In this document: positions 1-7,185 of the stretch, in pieces
How the letters are laid out: each line of letters starts with the position of its first letter
How positions within the stretch are numbered: position 1 is the first letter of the stretch
DNA from: a virus
Strand: one strand, 5' to 3'
Virus record (IMG/VR): IMGVR_UViG_3300030098_006630
Span: 33,176 to 97,175 of that record
DNA length: 64,000 bases
The notes under the pieces: generated by a model
Seen by the model: only the letters and a program-made list of their open reading frames with translations
Databases searched by the model: none
What the model was told of the DNA's origin: nothing
Translations under genes and position numbers: made by a program

Positions 1-54
1 TTGAAAAAAAGCGTGAAATATTTTATAAATGCAATGGAGAAAGTAAATGATTGA
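1..54 (+). CDS. C-terminal end of an upstream gene (partial)
   Basis: The first bases stay open in two + strand frames. Frame 1 ends at TGA 52-54 and would give a lysine-rich helical tail ending in AMEKVND. Frame 3 ends at TGA 48-50 and would overlap the next start as ATGA. Frame 1 looks more protein-like, but the choice is not secure. Nothing can be said about function. Confidence 0.35.
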   Translation: MKKSVKYFINAMEKVND

Positions 55-988
55 TATAAACGTCTTTGCGACAAACTCTTATCTGTATTTAATACAAAAA
101 ATCCTACTCCCCAGTATTGTAGCCTATCACCCAGGCGCAGAGGTTAATGTCCTTTTTACTGAAAAAGGTGCTCTTCCCAATATCGGTGGCTCGACTCATG
201 ACCCTCAGTTTAAAGACTTAATGACTCATCGCATGGCTCATTATTTAAGAGTTTTAAAGAAGAATAAAGGTAAGAAAGTTTTATTTCTAGATGGCGATAT
301 AATCATTTTACAACCTTTTCTACACGATTTAGAGGAGCGATTAGATAATTATGACATTCTGCACCAAGGCGGAGGGATTCTTGCTTTTAATTCAAACGAA
401 CACACTATTAAGCTGTTTGAAGATTTTGTAAACCAGTGTATAGCAACAAAACCAGAAGATCGACCCCCTGGTTTCCCGGAGTTCGAACTGCAAGCAGCTT
501 TTAAAGAATATTACGACTCTTCTTTGGTGTCGCTCCTTCCTGAACAATATGGTTATTTGTGCGAAGATCCTTACATGTATCACGCCATGAATAGTGGAAA
601 TACAATGCCTGAAAAAATGGTCATTCTTACTTGGGCAGAACAAATAGCTATTAAACTTAGAAATGTCAAACCAACTGAGTCAGAGCGATTTAAAAGATTT
701 AAGAAAAATAAAGAAAATATATTATTTGGGTGCGGTTATGTAAAATATAACGACCCCGCCGACCCCTCTAAAGGATTAGATTATTTTGCCTTCGACTCTT
801 CTAAAACCGAAGCCTTTGTGGATTTGGACATTATTAAAGCCCATGCTGATCATCTTTATTTTTGTTTTGAAGCCTCTTGGGATAACGAAGAGGGTATAGA
901 AAAAGACGATAAAATAGTATATTTCGCTGATATGCGAGAGCCTGGTTTTCCAATTTTTGTTACTCAAAAAGCGGCTCCGTTCTTTTAA
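47..988 (+). CDS. Glycosyltransferase, DxD type
   Basis: A 313-residue protein whose N-terminal half resembles nucleotide-diphospho-sugar transferases. The clearest mark is FLDGDIIILQP, which places a DxD-type metal and nucleotide-sugar binding motif (DGD) at residues 82-84. It is followed by a Gly-rich loop near residue 108 that is often seen near the acceptor site. The ATG at 47 has a good GGAGAAAG ribosome binding site. No signal peptide or membrane segment is visible, so it is probably cytoplasmic. It heads a cassette of sugar kinase, nucleotidyltransferase, epimerase and dehydratase genes, which suggests that it transfers a sugar made by those enzymes to host LPS, capsule or a virion component. 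Donor and acceptor are unknown. Confidence 0.72.
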   Translation: MIDINVFATNSYLYLIQKILLPSIVAYHPGAEVNVLFTEKGALPNIGGSTHDPQFKDLMTHRMAHYLRVLKKNKGKKVLFLDGDIIILQPFLHDLEERLDNYDILHQGGGILAFNSNEHTIKLFEDFVNQCIATKPEDRPPGFPEFELQAAFKEYYDSSLVSLLPEQYGYLCEDPYMYHAMNSGNTMPEKMVILTWAEQIAIKLRNVKPTESERFKRFKKNKENILFGCGYVKYNDPADPSKGLDYFAFDSSKTEAFVDLDIIKAHADHLYFCFEASWDNEEGIEKDDKIVYFADMREPGFPIFVTQKAAPFF

Positions 989-1004
989 CGTCAAAGGAAA
1001 AATT

Positions 1005-1406
1005 ATGACTAATAGAAAATATTTACCCACACTATCCGAGCTTATAGATCGCCTCTCTATTGTTCAATTAAAAGAGGTGTTTATTCCTGAGCACAAAATG
1101 GAATATTCTCAGGAAATCAAAGATATTGTTCACGATATCCAACTATCTCTAAATGAAGGTGGAAAAATTACTGCCGAAACAATTAGAGCAATCGTTGTTC
1201 TTTCACAGATGAACTTACACATTTGGCACAATGAATCCAACTATCGCAAAGGAATTAAAGATGGCAACAATCTTGAATTAACTCACGGTATCAATGGCAT
1301 TAGAAACACTGCTAAAAATAAAATCCAAGAGATTGTTGGAGGCAGGAAAGACTACAAAATTGATTGTCTCGCCGCAGATTTCAAAGATTGGGAAGTAAGC
1401 TGGTAG
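1005..1406 (+). CDS. Unrecognised small helical protein in sugar cassette
   Basis: A 133-residue protein starting at ATG 1005, chosen because an AAAGGA site lies just upstream. An in-frame TTG at 957 would overlap the glycosyltransferase gene. The sequence is mostly helical, with SELIDRLSIVQLKEVFIP near the N-terminus and LHIWHNESNYRKG in the middle. I do not recognise an established family with certainty. Similar small proteins next to phage glycosyltransferases come to mind, but that is memory rather than evidence. Its stop codon overlaps the GTG start of the next gene, so the two are probably translationally coupled. Confidence 0.7.
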   Translation: MTNRKYLPTLSELIDRLSIVQLKEVFIPEHKMEYSQEIKDIVHDIQLSLNEGGKITAETIRAIVVLSQMNLHIWHNESNYRKGIKDGNNLELTHGINGIRNTAKNKIQEIVGGRKDYKIDCLAADFKDWEVSW

Positions 1407-2149
1407 TGAAAGTTTTAGTCATAGGAGACGCTTGTGAGGATGTTTATATCTATGGAGACTGCTCCAGGCTAGCACCAGAAGCCCCTATTCCGGTATTTGT
1501 ACCCCAAGATAAAACGACCAATGGAGGCATGGCTATGAATGTTTTTGCAAACTTAAAGTCACTGGGTACGGATTGCGATATTCTTCATAATGTTGAAGAA
1601 ATTACCAAAACACGATATGTGGACAAAAAGACTAATCATATTTTCCTGCGAGTAGATACAGATGATAAAAAATTAAAGAGGATTGAAGAGAATAATCTTG
1701 ATAAAGATTTCCTTAATCAATATGATGCTATTGTAATATCCGATTACAATAAAGGCTTTCTAACCGAAGAGGATATTGAAAAGATTTGTTATAATCATCC
1801 TTTGACTTTCATGGATACAAAAAAAAATTTAGGTCGTTGGGCAAAAGATTGCACTTGGATTAAAATAAACGAAGAAGAATATAATAAAACTTTTAATAAA
1901 ATCGCCAACTTAGGGCACATTTTTGATGATAAACTCATCGTAACTTTAAGCGAAAAAGGTTGCCGCTATAAGGGAGACATATTCCCAGTAGAAAAAGTAG
2001 AGATTAAAGATTTAAGCGGAGCTGGAGATACTTTTCTCGCAAGTTTTGTTTCGGATTATCTTAAAAATAAAAATGCTACACAAGCAATAATTTTTGCTAA
2101 TGAATGCGCTACGCAGGTTGTACAAAAGAGAGGGGTAAATGTCATTTAA
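1406..2149 (+). CDS. PfkB-family sugar kinase, HldE (RfaE) N-terminal type
   Basis: A 247-residue ribokinase-family protein. I place the start at GTG 1406, which overlaps the preceding TAG and has GGAAG upstream. This puts the protein start directly at VKVLVIGDACEDVYIYGD. Residues 20-30 (SRLAPEAPIPV) match the signature of D-glycero-manno-heptose-7-phosphate kinases. LSGAGDTF at 203-210 is the PfkB signature, with D208 as the probable catalytic base. The family phosphorylates a sugar phosphate at the anomeric carbon using ATP. It is shorter than cellular HldE kinase domains (about 320 residues), with the middle region compressed. The matching nucleotidyltransferase domain is a separate gene at 3363. 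Heptose as substrate is inferred. Confidence 0.8.
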   Translation: MKVLVIGDACEDVYIYGDCSRLAPEAPIPVFVPQDKTTNGGMAMNVFANLKSLGTDCDILHNVEEITKTRYVDKKTNHIFLRVDTDDKKLKRIEENNLDKDFLNQYDAIVISDYNKGFLTEEDIEKICYNHPLTFMDTKKNLGRWAKDCTWIKINEEEYNKTFNKIANLGHIFDDKLIVTLSEKGCRYKGDIFPVEKVEIKDLSGAGDTFLASFVSDYLKNKNATQAIIFANECATQVVQKRGVNVI

Positions 2150-2429
2150 AGAATATTACGAGCACTATCTAACACTACATCAAAACAAATGGAATCGAAG
2201 ATTACACGTTCTTGGGAACGCTGCGACTATTACATTCGTAACTCTTTGTATTTTACATTCGCTCTGGTTTATGCTACTATTAACACCATTCATAGTTTAT
2301 CCTTTTGCTTGGAGCGGGCATTTTTTCTTTGAGAAAAACAAGCCTGCTGCCTTTTCTAACCCTTTATGGGCAAAAGCGTGCGACTGGGTAATGTTAAAAG
2401 ACATCCTAACAGGAAAAATAAGGTGGTAA
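2139..2429 (+). CDS. DUF962/Mpo1-like membrane protein
   Basis: A 96-residue protein with the hallmarks of the DUF962 (Mpo1/YGL010w) family. It has NRRLHVLGN near residue 19, two hydrophobic helices around residues 28-58, WSGHFFFEKNKPAAF, and a C-terminal WVMLKDILTGKIRW. Yeast Mpo1 is an iron-dependent dioxygenase that shortens 2-hydroxy fatty acids, and the conserved histidines are present here. The gene overlaps the end of the kinase gene by 11 bases and sits 3 bases before the epimerase gene, so it belongs to the same transcription unit. A lipid-related role in a sugar cassette is unexplained. The family call is firm and the function here is unknown. Confidence 0.85.
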   Translation: MSFKEYYEHYLTLHQNKWNRRLHVLGNAATITFVTLCILHSLWFMLLLTPFIVYPFAWSGHFFFEKNKPAAFSNPLWAKACDWVMLKDILTGKIRW

Positions 2430-2432
2430 CAA

Positions 2433-3362
2433 ATGGCTAATGTATTAATTACAGGGGGAGCAGGCTACATTGGAAGTGAGTTGGTCGAGTTTCTTCTTCC
2501 AGAGCACAAGGTAACAGTGGTAGATAACCTGATGTACGACAGAGATTCGCTTTTACGATATGTTCCAAATAAGAACTTTGATTTTATCAGAGGAGATGTA
2601 AGAGACACTGCTTTATTTGAAAAGCTCTTAAAAAATTCTGACATTATCATTCCGCTTGCAGCATTGGTGGGGTTTCCTTTGTGTGACCGCAAACCTGTGG
2701 AGGCTATCGATGTTAATTGTGGAGCGAATGAGTGGCTTGCACAAAAAAAATCCAATGATCAGATTGTTATTTATCCTTGCACAAACTCTGGCTATGGCAA
2801 AAGCATCGATGGCTCTGTGGTCACAGAAGAATCTCCTCTTAATCCTGTATCTTTGTATGGAAAAACCAAAGTTGAAGCCGAGGATGTTTTTAGACAAACT
2901 GACAACTGCGCTACTTTTCGCTTAGCTACCGTTTGCGGTCCATCTAGCAGAATGAGAACTGACCTTTTAGTTAACAACTTTGTCCTGCGAGCCCTACGCG
3001 ATAGAGTTTTGGTTCTTTACGAATGCGAGTTTATGAGGAACTATGTTCATATTCATGATGTCTGTCGCTCGTTTAAGTTTTTGATTGATAATTGGGATGA
3101 TTGTAAAAACGATACTTATAACCTTGGTCATGATGCAATGAACATGAACAAGCTTCAGTTAGCAGAGAAAATCGCTGGGCACACTCCGCTTGAGATTATC
3201 AAGGCAGAGTTCACCAAAGATCCAGATGTAAGAGATTACATTGTCAGCAGTCAAAAGATTTACGACAAAGGCTTTGAGTGTCTATACGACCTCGACACCA
3301 GCATTGAGCAGCTTATAAAGGCTTACAAGATTATTGACTCTCCTTGGTACGCGAACTACTAG
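2433..3362 (+). CDS. NAD-dependent epimerase/dehydratase (extended SDR)
   Basis: A 309-residue extended short-chain dehydrogenase. The Rossmann motif ITGGAGYIGS gives GxxGxxG at residues 8-14. Asp31 after the second strand suits NAD binding. The active site is visible as TNSGYG at 117-122 and YGKTK, with Tyr142 and Lys146 as the YxxxK pair. Such enzymes act on nucleotide sugars. The nearby kinase, phosphatase and nucleotidyltransferase suggest an HldD-like or related epimerisation or dehydration of an NDP-sugar. The exact substrate cannot be read from the sequence. It abuts the next gene, with its TAG immediately followed by ATG. Confidence 0.85.
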   Translation: MANVLITGGAGYIGSELVEFLLPEHKVTVVDNLMYDRDSLLRYVPNKNFDFIRGDVRDTALFEKLLKNSDIIIPLAALVGFPLCDRKPVEAIDVNCGANEWLAQKKSNDQIVIYPCTNSGYGKSIDGSVVTEESPLNPVSLYGKTKVEAEDVFRQTDNCATFRLATVCGPSSRMRTDLLVNNFVLRALRDRVLVLYECEFMRNYVHIHDVCRSFKFLIDNWDDCKNDTYNLGHDAMNMNKLQLAEKIAGHTPLEIIKAEFTKDPDVRDYIVSSQKIYDKGFECLYDLDTSIEQLIKAYKIIDSPWYANY

Positions 3363-3767
3363 ATGAAAGTTATCTGGACTAATGGCTGTTTCGATATTCT
3401 TCATCGAGGGCATGTAGAGCTTTTTAAGTTTTGTAAATCACAAGGGGACTACCTTGTTGTTGGCATAGATACCGACAGTCGCGTAAAAGAAAGTAAAGGA
3501 CCCAGCCGCCCTTTCAACAGCCAAGAAGACCGAAAGTTTTTCCTTGAAGCAATCAAGTACATTGACAAGGTTGTGTTATTTTCAACCGATAACGAGCTAC
3601 GACAAAGGCTTGCTGAAAGCAATGTAGATACAATGATTGTTGGCTCTGATTGGAAAGGTAAACGAGTCGTAGGACAGGAAAAAGTTAACAAAGTTTTATT
3701 TTTTGATAGAATAGGAACATACTCTACCACAAGCATTTTGGAGGCAAATAATGACGTATGTAGTTGA
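3363..3767 (+). CDS. Cytidylyltransferase-fold nucleotidyltransferase, HldE C-terminal type
   Basis: A 134-residue stand-alone nucleotidyltransferase. WTNGCFDILHRGHVEL carries the HxGH motif (His14, His17) of the cytidylyltransferase superfamily. The later STTSIL corresponds to the ISSTxxI-type motif. Length and sequence fit the C-terminal domain of HldE (RfaE domain II), which transfers AMP to heptose-1-phosphate. In Escherichia coli this domain is fused to the kinase. Here the two are separate genes with two other genes between them, as in organisms with split HldA/HldC-type enzymes. The start directly follows the epimerase stop codon, implying coupled translation. Confidence 0.85.
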   Translation: MKVIWTNGCFDILHRGHVELFKFCKSQGDYLVVGIDTDSRVKESKGPSRPFNSQEDRKFFLEAIKYIDKVVLFSTDNELRQRLAESNVDTMIVGSDWKGKRVVGQEKVNKVLFFDRIGTYSTTSILEANNDVCS

Positions 3768-4080
3768 TATTGATGGAACAATCTGTGAAAAGGTCTCTGG
3801 TAACGACTACACACAAGCAGAGCCGCTACACAATCGTATAAAGGTTATTAACCAGCTTTACGACGACGGTTGCGAGATTATTTATTTTACTGCGAGAGGA
3901 ATGGGTCGTCACAACAATGATGCTGAAAAAGCCATCGCTCAGTTTTACGATCTAACCGAAAAACAACTTGCCTCTTGGGGAGCTAAGTATCATAAGCTTA
4001 TGCTTGGCAAGCCGGCTGGAGATTTTTACATTGACGATAAAGGAATAAGTGCTCATGTCTACTTTGAATCAGGCTCCTGA
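3751..4080 (+). CDS. HAD-superfamily phosphatase, capsule-biosynthesis type
   Basis: A 109-residue compact HAD hydrolase. Motif I is VDIDGT (nucleophile Asp6, Asp8), motif II is the Thr in FTARG, motif III is the Lys in GKPAG, and motif IV is IDDKG. It resembles small phosphatases of capsule and LPS gene clusters rather than the longer zinc-loop GmhB proteins. A strong GGAGG site at 3740-3744 precedes ATG 3751, and the gene overlaps the nucleotidyltransferase by 17 bases. In context it could remove the phosphate left by the kinase or an isomerase product during NDP-sugar synthesis. That role is inferred. Confidence 0.82.
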   Translation: MTYVVDIDGTICEKVSGNDYTQAEPLHNRIKVINQLYDDGCEIIYFTARGMGRHNNDAEKAIAQFYDLTEKQLASWGAKYHKLMLGKPAGDFYIDDKGISAHVYFESGS

Positions 4081-4423
4081 AATAATTCATGTCGAAAAAG
4101 GCTGGGGTTATGAAAAATGGATAGTAAATAAGAAAGAATACTGTGGGAAGCTTTTATTTTTTCATCAAGGCAAGAGATGTTCATGGCATTATCATAAGTT
4201 AAAAGATGAGGTCTTTTATCTTCAATCTGGAGAAATGTTAGTAAAGTTTTCAGAAGAGGATGATATTTCTAAAGCCGAAGAGTTGGTACTAAAACCAGGA
4301 GACAATTTTCATGTCTATAGAGGACTACGCCATCAAATGATAGCGCTAAAGCCATCAGAGTTGTTTGAGTTCTCTACAGAACATTTCGATTCAGATTCTT
4401 ATAGGGTTATAAAAGGAGATTAA
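4055..4423 (+). CDS. Cupin-domain protein (sugar isomerase-like)
   Basis: A protein of about 122 residues with a single cupin barrel. Motif 1 is seen in CSWHYHKLKDEVFYLQSGE, with the metal-binding HxH and Glu. Motif 2 is PGDNFHVYRGLRH. It resembles mannose-6-phosphate isomerase type II C-terminal domains and other cupins of sugar clusters. The start is ambiguous: GTG 4049 lies 4 bases after AAAGGA, and ATG 4055 lies 10 bases after it. I prefer ATG 4055. It overlaps the HAD gene and runs to the base before the next ATG. It could isomerise or epimerise a sugar, or only bind one. Confidence 0.8.
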   Translation: MSTLNQAPEIIHVEKGWGYEKWIVNKKEYCGKLLFFHQGKRCSWHYHKLKDEVFYLQSGEMLVKFSEEDDISKAEELVLKPGDNFHVYRGLRHQMIALKPSELFEFSTEHFDSDSYRVIKGD

Positions 4424-4424
4424 G

Positions 4425-5375
4425 ATGAAGTTAGTTGTTATTACAGGATGTCTAGGTTTAATTGGCTCATATGTCACCCGTAAATGCCTCTCTAAGGGCT
4501 GGAAGGTCTATGGGGTAGACAACCTTACCTATGCGGCAAACAAATCGTTTCTAGAGGCATTTAAGAGGGATTCTAACTTTACCTTCTTAGAAGAAGATAT
4601 CGCCCAGCTTAAATCTTTGCCAGATTGTGATTATGTTATTAATATTGCTGCGGAATCTCACGTAGGTAATAGTATCATTGATAGTAGTGATTTTATTGAA
4701 ACAAACGTGAATGGAGTAAAGAATCTGCTAGATCTTATCCGCCGCAAGCCCGACAATACAATGAAGCGCCCTGTTTTCTTTCATTTTAGCACTGATGAAG
4801 TCTATGGAGATATTGCCGATGGTGAGCATGTAGAGACAGACCCGCTTATCCCAAGTAACCCTTATTCAGCTTCCAAGGCATCGTCAGACATGCTTATTTT
4901 GGCTTGGGCAAGAACTTACGGTGTAAAATATGTTATTGTTCGCCCAACAAACAATTATGGCGAAGGACAATACCCAGAAAAGCTCATACCTTTGTGCGTA
5001 AAGCTTCTCCAGAGAGGGAAAAAAATTAGACTTCACGATGAAGGAGAGCCAATTCGAAACTGGCTTCACGCAGAAGATACAGCAGAGGCAGTTACAACTA
5101 TTGTAGAATCAGGCAAAGTAGATGAAATCTTTAACATTCCAGGAGATTTTGAACAAAAAAACTGGTTAACTGTTAAAAAAATCATTGAAGCGTACTATAA
5201 TAGTGAGGTAAACTGGAAAGATTACGTGGACTTAAGCCACAAAAGACCTGGACAAGATGTTAGATATGCTCTTAATGGAGATAAATTAGAAGCACTTGGC
5301 TGGAAACCTACAAAGGTTTTCGACGAAGAGATTGTAAAGCTTGTTCAGTTTTACAAAGAAAATTTCAAATGGTAA
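4425..5375 (+). CDS. rmlB: dTDP-glucose 4,6-dehydratase-like NDP-sugar dehydratase
   Basis: A 316-residue extended SDR enzyme close to RmlB. The coenzyme motif is TGCLGLIGS (Gly8, Gly11, Gly14). AAESHV at 75-80 and FSTDEVYGD at 121-129 are characteristic. They give the Thr123/Asp124/Glu125 catalytic group, with Tyr147 and Lys151 in PYSASKAS. RPTNNYG and RNWLH match the nucleotide-sugar binding part. The expected reaction is NDP-hexose to NDP-4-keto-6-deoxyhexose. It has a good AAGGAG site at its start and closes the sugar cassette. The nucleotide base and the final sugar are not determined by the sequence. Confidence 0.85.
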   Translation: MKLVVITGCLGLIGSYVTRKCLSKGWKVYGVDNLTYAANKSFLEAFKRDSNFTFLEEDIAQLKSLPDCDYVINIAAESHVGNSIIDSSDFIETNVNGVKNLLDLIRRKPDNTMKRPVFFHFSTDEVYGDIADGEHVETDPLIPSNPYSASKASSDMLILAWARTYGVKYVIVRPTNNYGEGQYPEKLIPLCVKLLQRGKKIRLHDEGEPIRNWLHAEDTAEAVTTIVESGKVDEIFNIPGDFEQKNWLTVKKIIEAYYNSEVNWKDYVDLSHKRPGQDVRYALNGDKLEALGWKPTKVFDEEIVKLVQFYKENFKW

Positions 5376-5385
5376 GGAGAAAAAA

Positions 5386-5577
5386 ATGAAACTTTCAAAT
5401 CAAGGAATGGGCACTCTAATGATGTGCTTACAAAAATCATTATTAGAACAGAGCGATATTGTACCACTGTTACAGGAGCTTAACTTTGAAGTCGATGGAG
5501 ATGAAATTGTATGTACAAACCCTCCTAAAATTGAACTCAATACAACAGAATTTTTTCAAGAAACTGAGGATGCCTAA
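5386..5577 (+). CDS. Unrecognised 63-residue protein
   Basis: A small protein beginning at ATG 5386 behind a strong AAGGAG site at 5374-5379. Longer in-frame starts would run back into the dehydratase gene and lack such a site. It reads as a helical N-terminal half with two consecutive Met (TLMMCLQKSLLEQSD) and an acidic end. No domain is recognised. It overlaps the next gene by 8 bases. Confidence 0.65.
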   Translation: MKLSNQGMGTLMMCLQKSLLEQSDIVPLLQELNFEVDGDEIVCTNPPKIELNTTEFFQETEDA

Positions 5578-5851
5578 ATATCTTTATAAATGTACAAACA
5601 CTGAGTGTGCTAAGGTGTTTGAAATTGTTCATTCTATGAAAGAAAAGCTAAAATCGTGCTCTGAATGTCTTGATGATTGTGACAAAGAATTCCCTCTAGA
5701 GAGATTACCAGCTCTATCTATCTCTATTTCTAAGCCATTATCACCTACACAAGATAAAAAAGCAGGTACATTAGTGAAAAAGAATATAGAAGAATTTAGA
5801 AAAGCCCTAAAAGAAGAACAACAGAAGCTGCGAGAGGTGGAATATAAATGA
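5570..5851 (+). CDS. FmdB-like zinc-ribbon small protein
   Basis: A 93-residue protein starting MPKYLYKC, the opening typical of FmdB/CxxC_CxxC_SSSS-type regulatory zinc ribbons. Cys8 and Cys13 form the first knuckle. Cys30, Cys33 and Cys37 supply the second. The spacing in the first knuckle is wider than the usual CxxC. The C-terminal third is a charged helix. ATG 5570 is chosen because it overlaps the previous gene slightly and starts exactly at the family's conserved N-terminus. The family's biochemical role is poorly known, so function here is unknown. Confidence 0.7.
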   Translation: MPKYLYKCTNTECAKVFEIVHSMKEKLKSCSECLDDCDKEFPLERLPALSISISKPLSPTQDKKAGTLVKKNIEEFRKALKEEQQKLREVEYK

Positions 5852-6270
5852 TTAAAATAATTTTATCTTTATCTATAGTGGTTAATTTAGTTCTTATGGC
5901 ATTGGTTGTTGGATTGATGCCATTTTTATTATCTCTATCCATAGTGGTGATAGGCGTTTTAATTTGGTATATTTCCAAACTTACAAGTCAGCTAAATGAA
6001 ATAACAGATAATTTTGACGATTTTTATTCTAAAGTTCAAAACTATGAACAACATGTCGAGAATATACATGGCTTAGAGATGTTTTATGGAGATCAGACAC
6101 TTCAGAGCTTAATGAATCATTCGCGCACTATTTTAAATGATATTTATGATTTCCAAGAGAAATTTATTATGACCGAGGAAGAAGAACTTGAGCGAGAACC
6201 CGAAACCCCGCCGCAGGCGGAAAAAGAAAAATCTATACTTTACAGAGACTCACCAGAAGGCGATAGTTGA
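5848..6270 (+). CDS. Small membrane-anchored protein
   Basis: A 140-residue protein whose start overlaps the previous stop as ATGA. Residues 2-45 are strongly hydrophobic and can form one long or two short transmembrane helices. The rest is soluble, helical and acidic, ending in a Glu/Pro-rich stretch. No enzymatic motif is visible. It overlaps the sigma factor gene by about 83 bases. Co-transcription with the sigma gene is likely, but a functional link is not established. Confidence 0.68.
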   Translation: MIKIILSLSIVVNLVLMALVVGLMPFLLSLSIVVIGVLIWYISKLTSQLNEITDNFDDFYSKVQNYEQHVENIHGLEMFYGDQTLQSLMNHSRTILNDIYDFQEKFIMTEEEELEREPETPPQAEKEKSILYRDSPEGDS

Positions 6271-6889
6271 TTACGCCTTAACAGACTGTAGAAAGATTAG
6301 AACAGAACTTTATATTCAATATATTGGTCCTGTTTTCGATGAGATGGTAGATAAAATTACTTATACCTACAAGTTTACTACATTGCCAAACATCGAAGTT
6401 CTCAAGGACGAATGTAAGATCTGGCTTACAACCATCTTAGATAAGTTCGACCCAGAGAAAGGCTCCAAAGCCTTTTCTTATTTTAGTGTGATTACCAAGA
6501 ACTGGTTTATTCACAAGGTCAAAAAGAACTCTAAAAATCTTAAGAAAGAAGTAAATTACGAAGACGCAGTAGGTGAAATAGAGCAGCAATATTTATCTGA
6601 AGAAAACATTTATTTAGAAAAAAGAGAGAAATATGAATTTTGGCAATCGCTGATGAAAGAATTTGATATCTGGGAGAAACAAAACCTTAAAGAAAACGAA
6701 AGAAAAGTTTTAAATGCGATTATTGATCTTTTTGATAATGTTGATGAACTTGAAATTTTTAATAAAAAAGCTATTTATATGCATATAAGAGAATTAACTA
6801 ATCTCAACACGAAGCAAGTAGTAAATAACTTAAATCGACTTAGAGAAAAATATAGAAATTTCAAAAAAGAATATAATAAGGATATTTAG
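6188..6889 (+). CDS. 55: gp55-like late-transcription sigma factor
   Basis: A 233-residue protein resembling the T4-type sigma for late promoters. The segment KFDPEKGSKAFSYFSVITKN matches the conserved core of gp55, where T4 also has a KFDPEK segment followed by an Phe-Ala-Tyr-Phe stretch. It is followed by a basic region suited to RNA polymerase binding. The N-terminus is very basic (PRRRRKKK). The only start that keeps this region is TTG 6188, placed after GAGGAAGAA inside the upstream gene. An upstream in-frame stop at 6170-6172 rules out anything longer. The family binds host RNA polymerase core and recognises late promoters with the clamp and gp33, neither of which is in this window. The start codon is less sure than the family. 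Confidence 0.8.
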   Translation: MSENPKPRRRRKKKNLYFTETHQKAIVDYALTDCRKIRTELYIQYIGPVFDEMVDKITYTYKFTTLPNIEVLKDECKIWLTTILDKFDPEKGSKAFSYFSVITKNWFIHKVKKNSKNLKKEVNYEDAVGEIEQQYLSEENIYLEKREKYEFWQSLMKEFDIWEKQNLKENERKVLNAIIDLFDNVDELEIFNKKAIYMHIRELTNLNTKQVVNNLNRLREKYRNFKKEYNKDI

Positions 6890-7183
6890 ATGTCAGCGCC
6901 TGATTTAGAAAATTGCCTGGATGCAGCTTTAGAAAATGTTAAAAATGATAGAGCCTTGGCTTTAACATTATTGACTGATCTAATGAAATATATTCAAGCA
7001 GAAGAGGCTCGACATAAGGAAGTGGGACTTACAGCAGCAAAATATCTTGAAACCCTTCAGCGCTCTAATGAACAATTGGTGAAGTTGTCTGGCTTGTTAT
7101 ACAAAAAGAATAATCAAGAAGTAGGGTTATCAGCCGACGATAAGGAAGATTTATATTCTCTTATTCAAAGCAATGAGGGCTAA
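6890..7183 (+). CDS. Unrecognised 97-residue helical protein
   Basis: A small, all-helical, mildly acidic protein that starts on the base after the sigma gene stop codon and ends just before the hub gene. It contains LTLLTDLMKYIQAEEARH and SNEQLVKLSGLL, which look like two packed helices. I recognise no family. Its position directly after gp55 invites comparison with the gp33 coactivator, but I see no convincing sequence match and do not claim it. Confidence 0.65.
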   Translation: MSAPDLENCLDAALENVKNDRALALTLLTDLMKYIQAEEARHKEVGLTAAKYLETLQRSNEQLVKLSGLLYKKNNQEVGLSADDKEDLYSLIQSNEG

Positions 7184-7185
7184 AA

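Noticed and set aside
24-31. TATAAATG resembling a late promoter before the glycosyltransferase
   Set aside because: It lies within the open end of the upstream gene in AT-rich sequence, and no wider promoter context is visible.
2656-2925. An 89-codon + strand frame within the epimerase gene
   Set aside because: It is in a different frame from the well-supported SDR enzyme, with no ribosome binding site and no motif.
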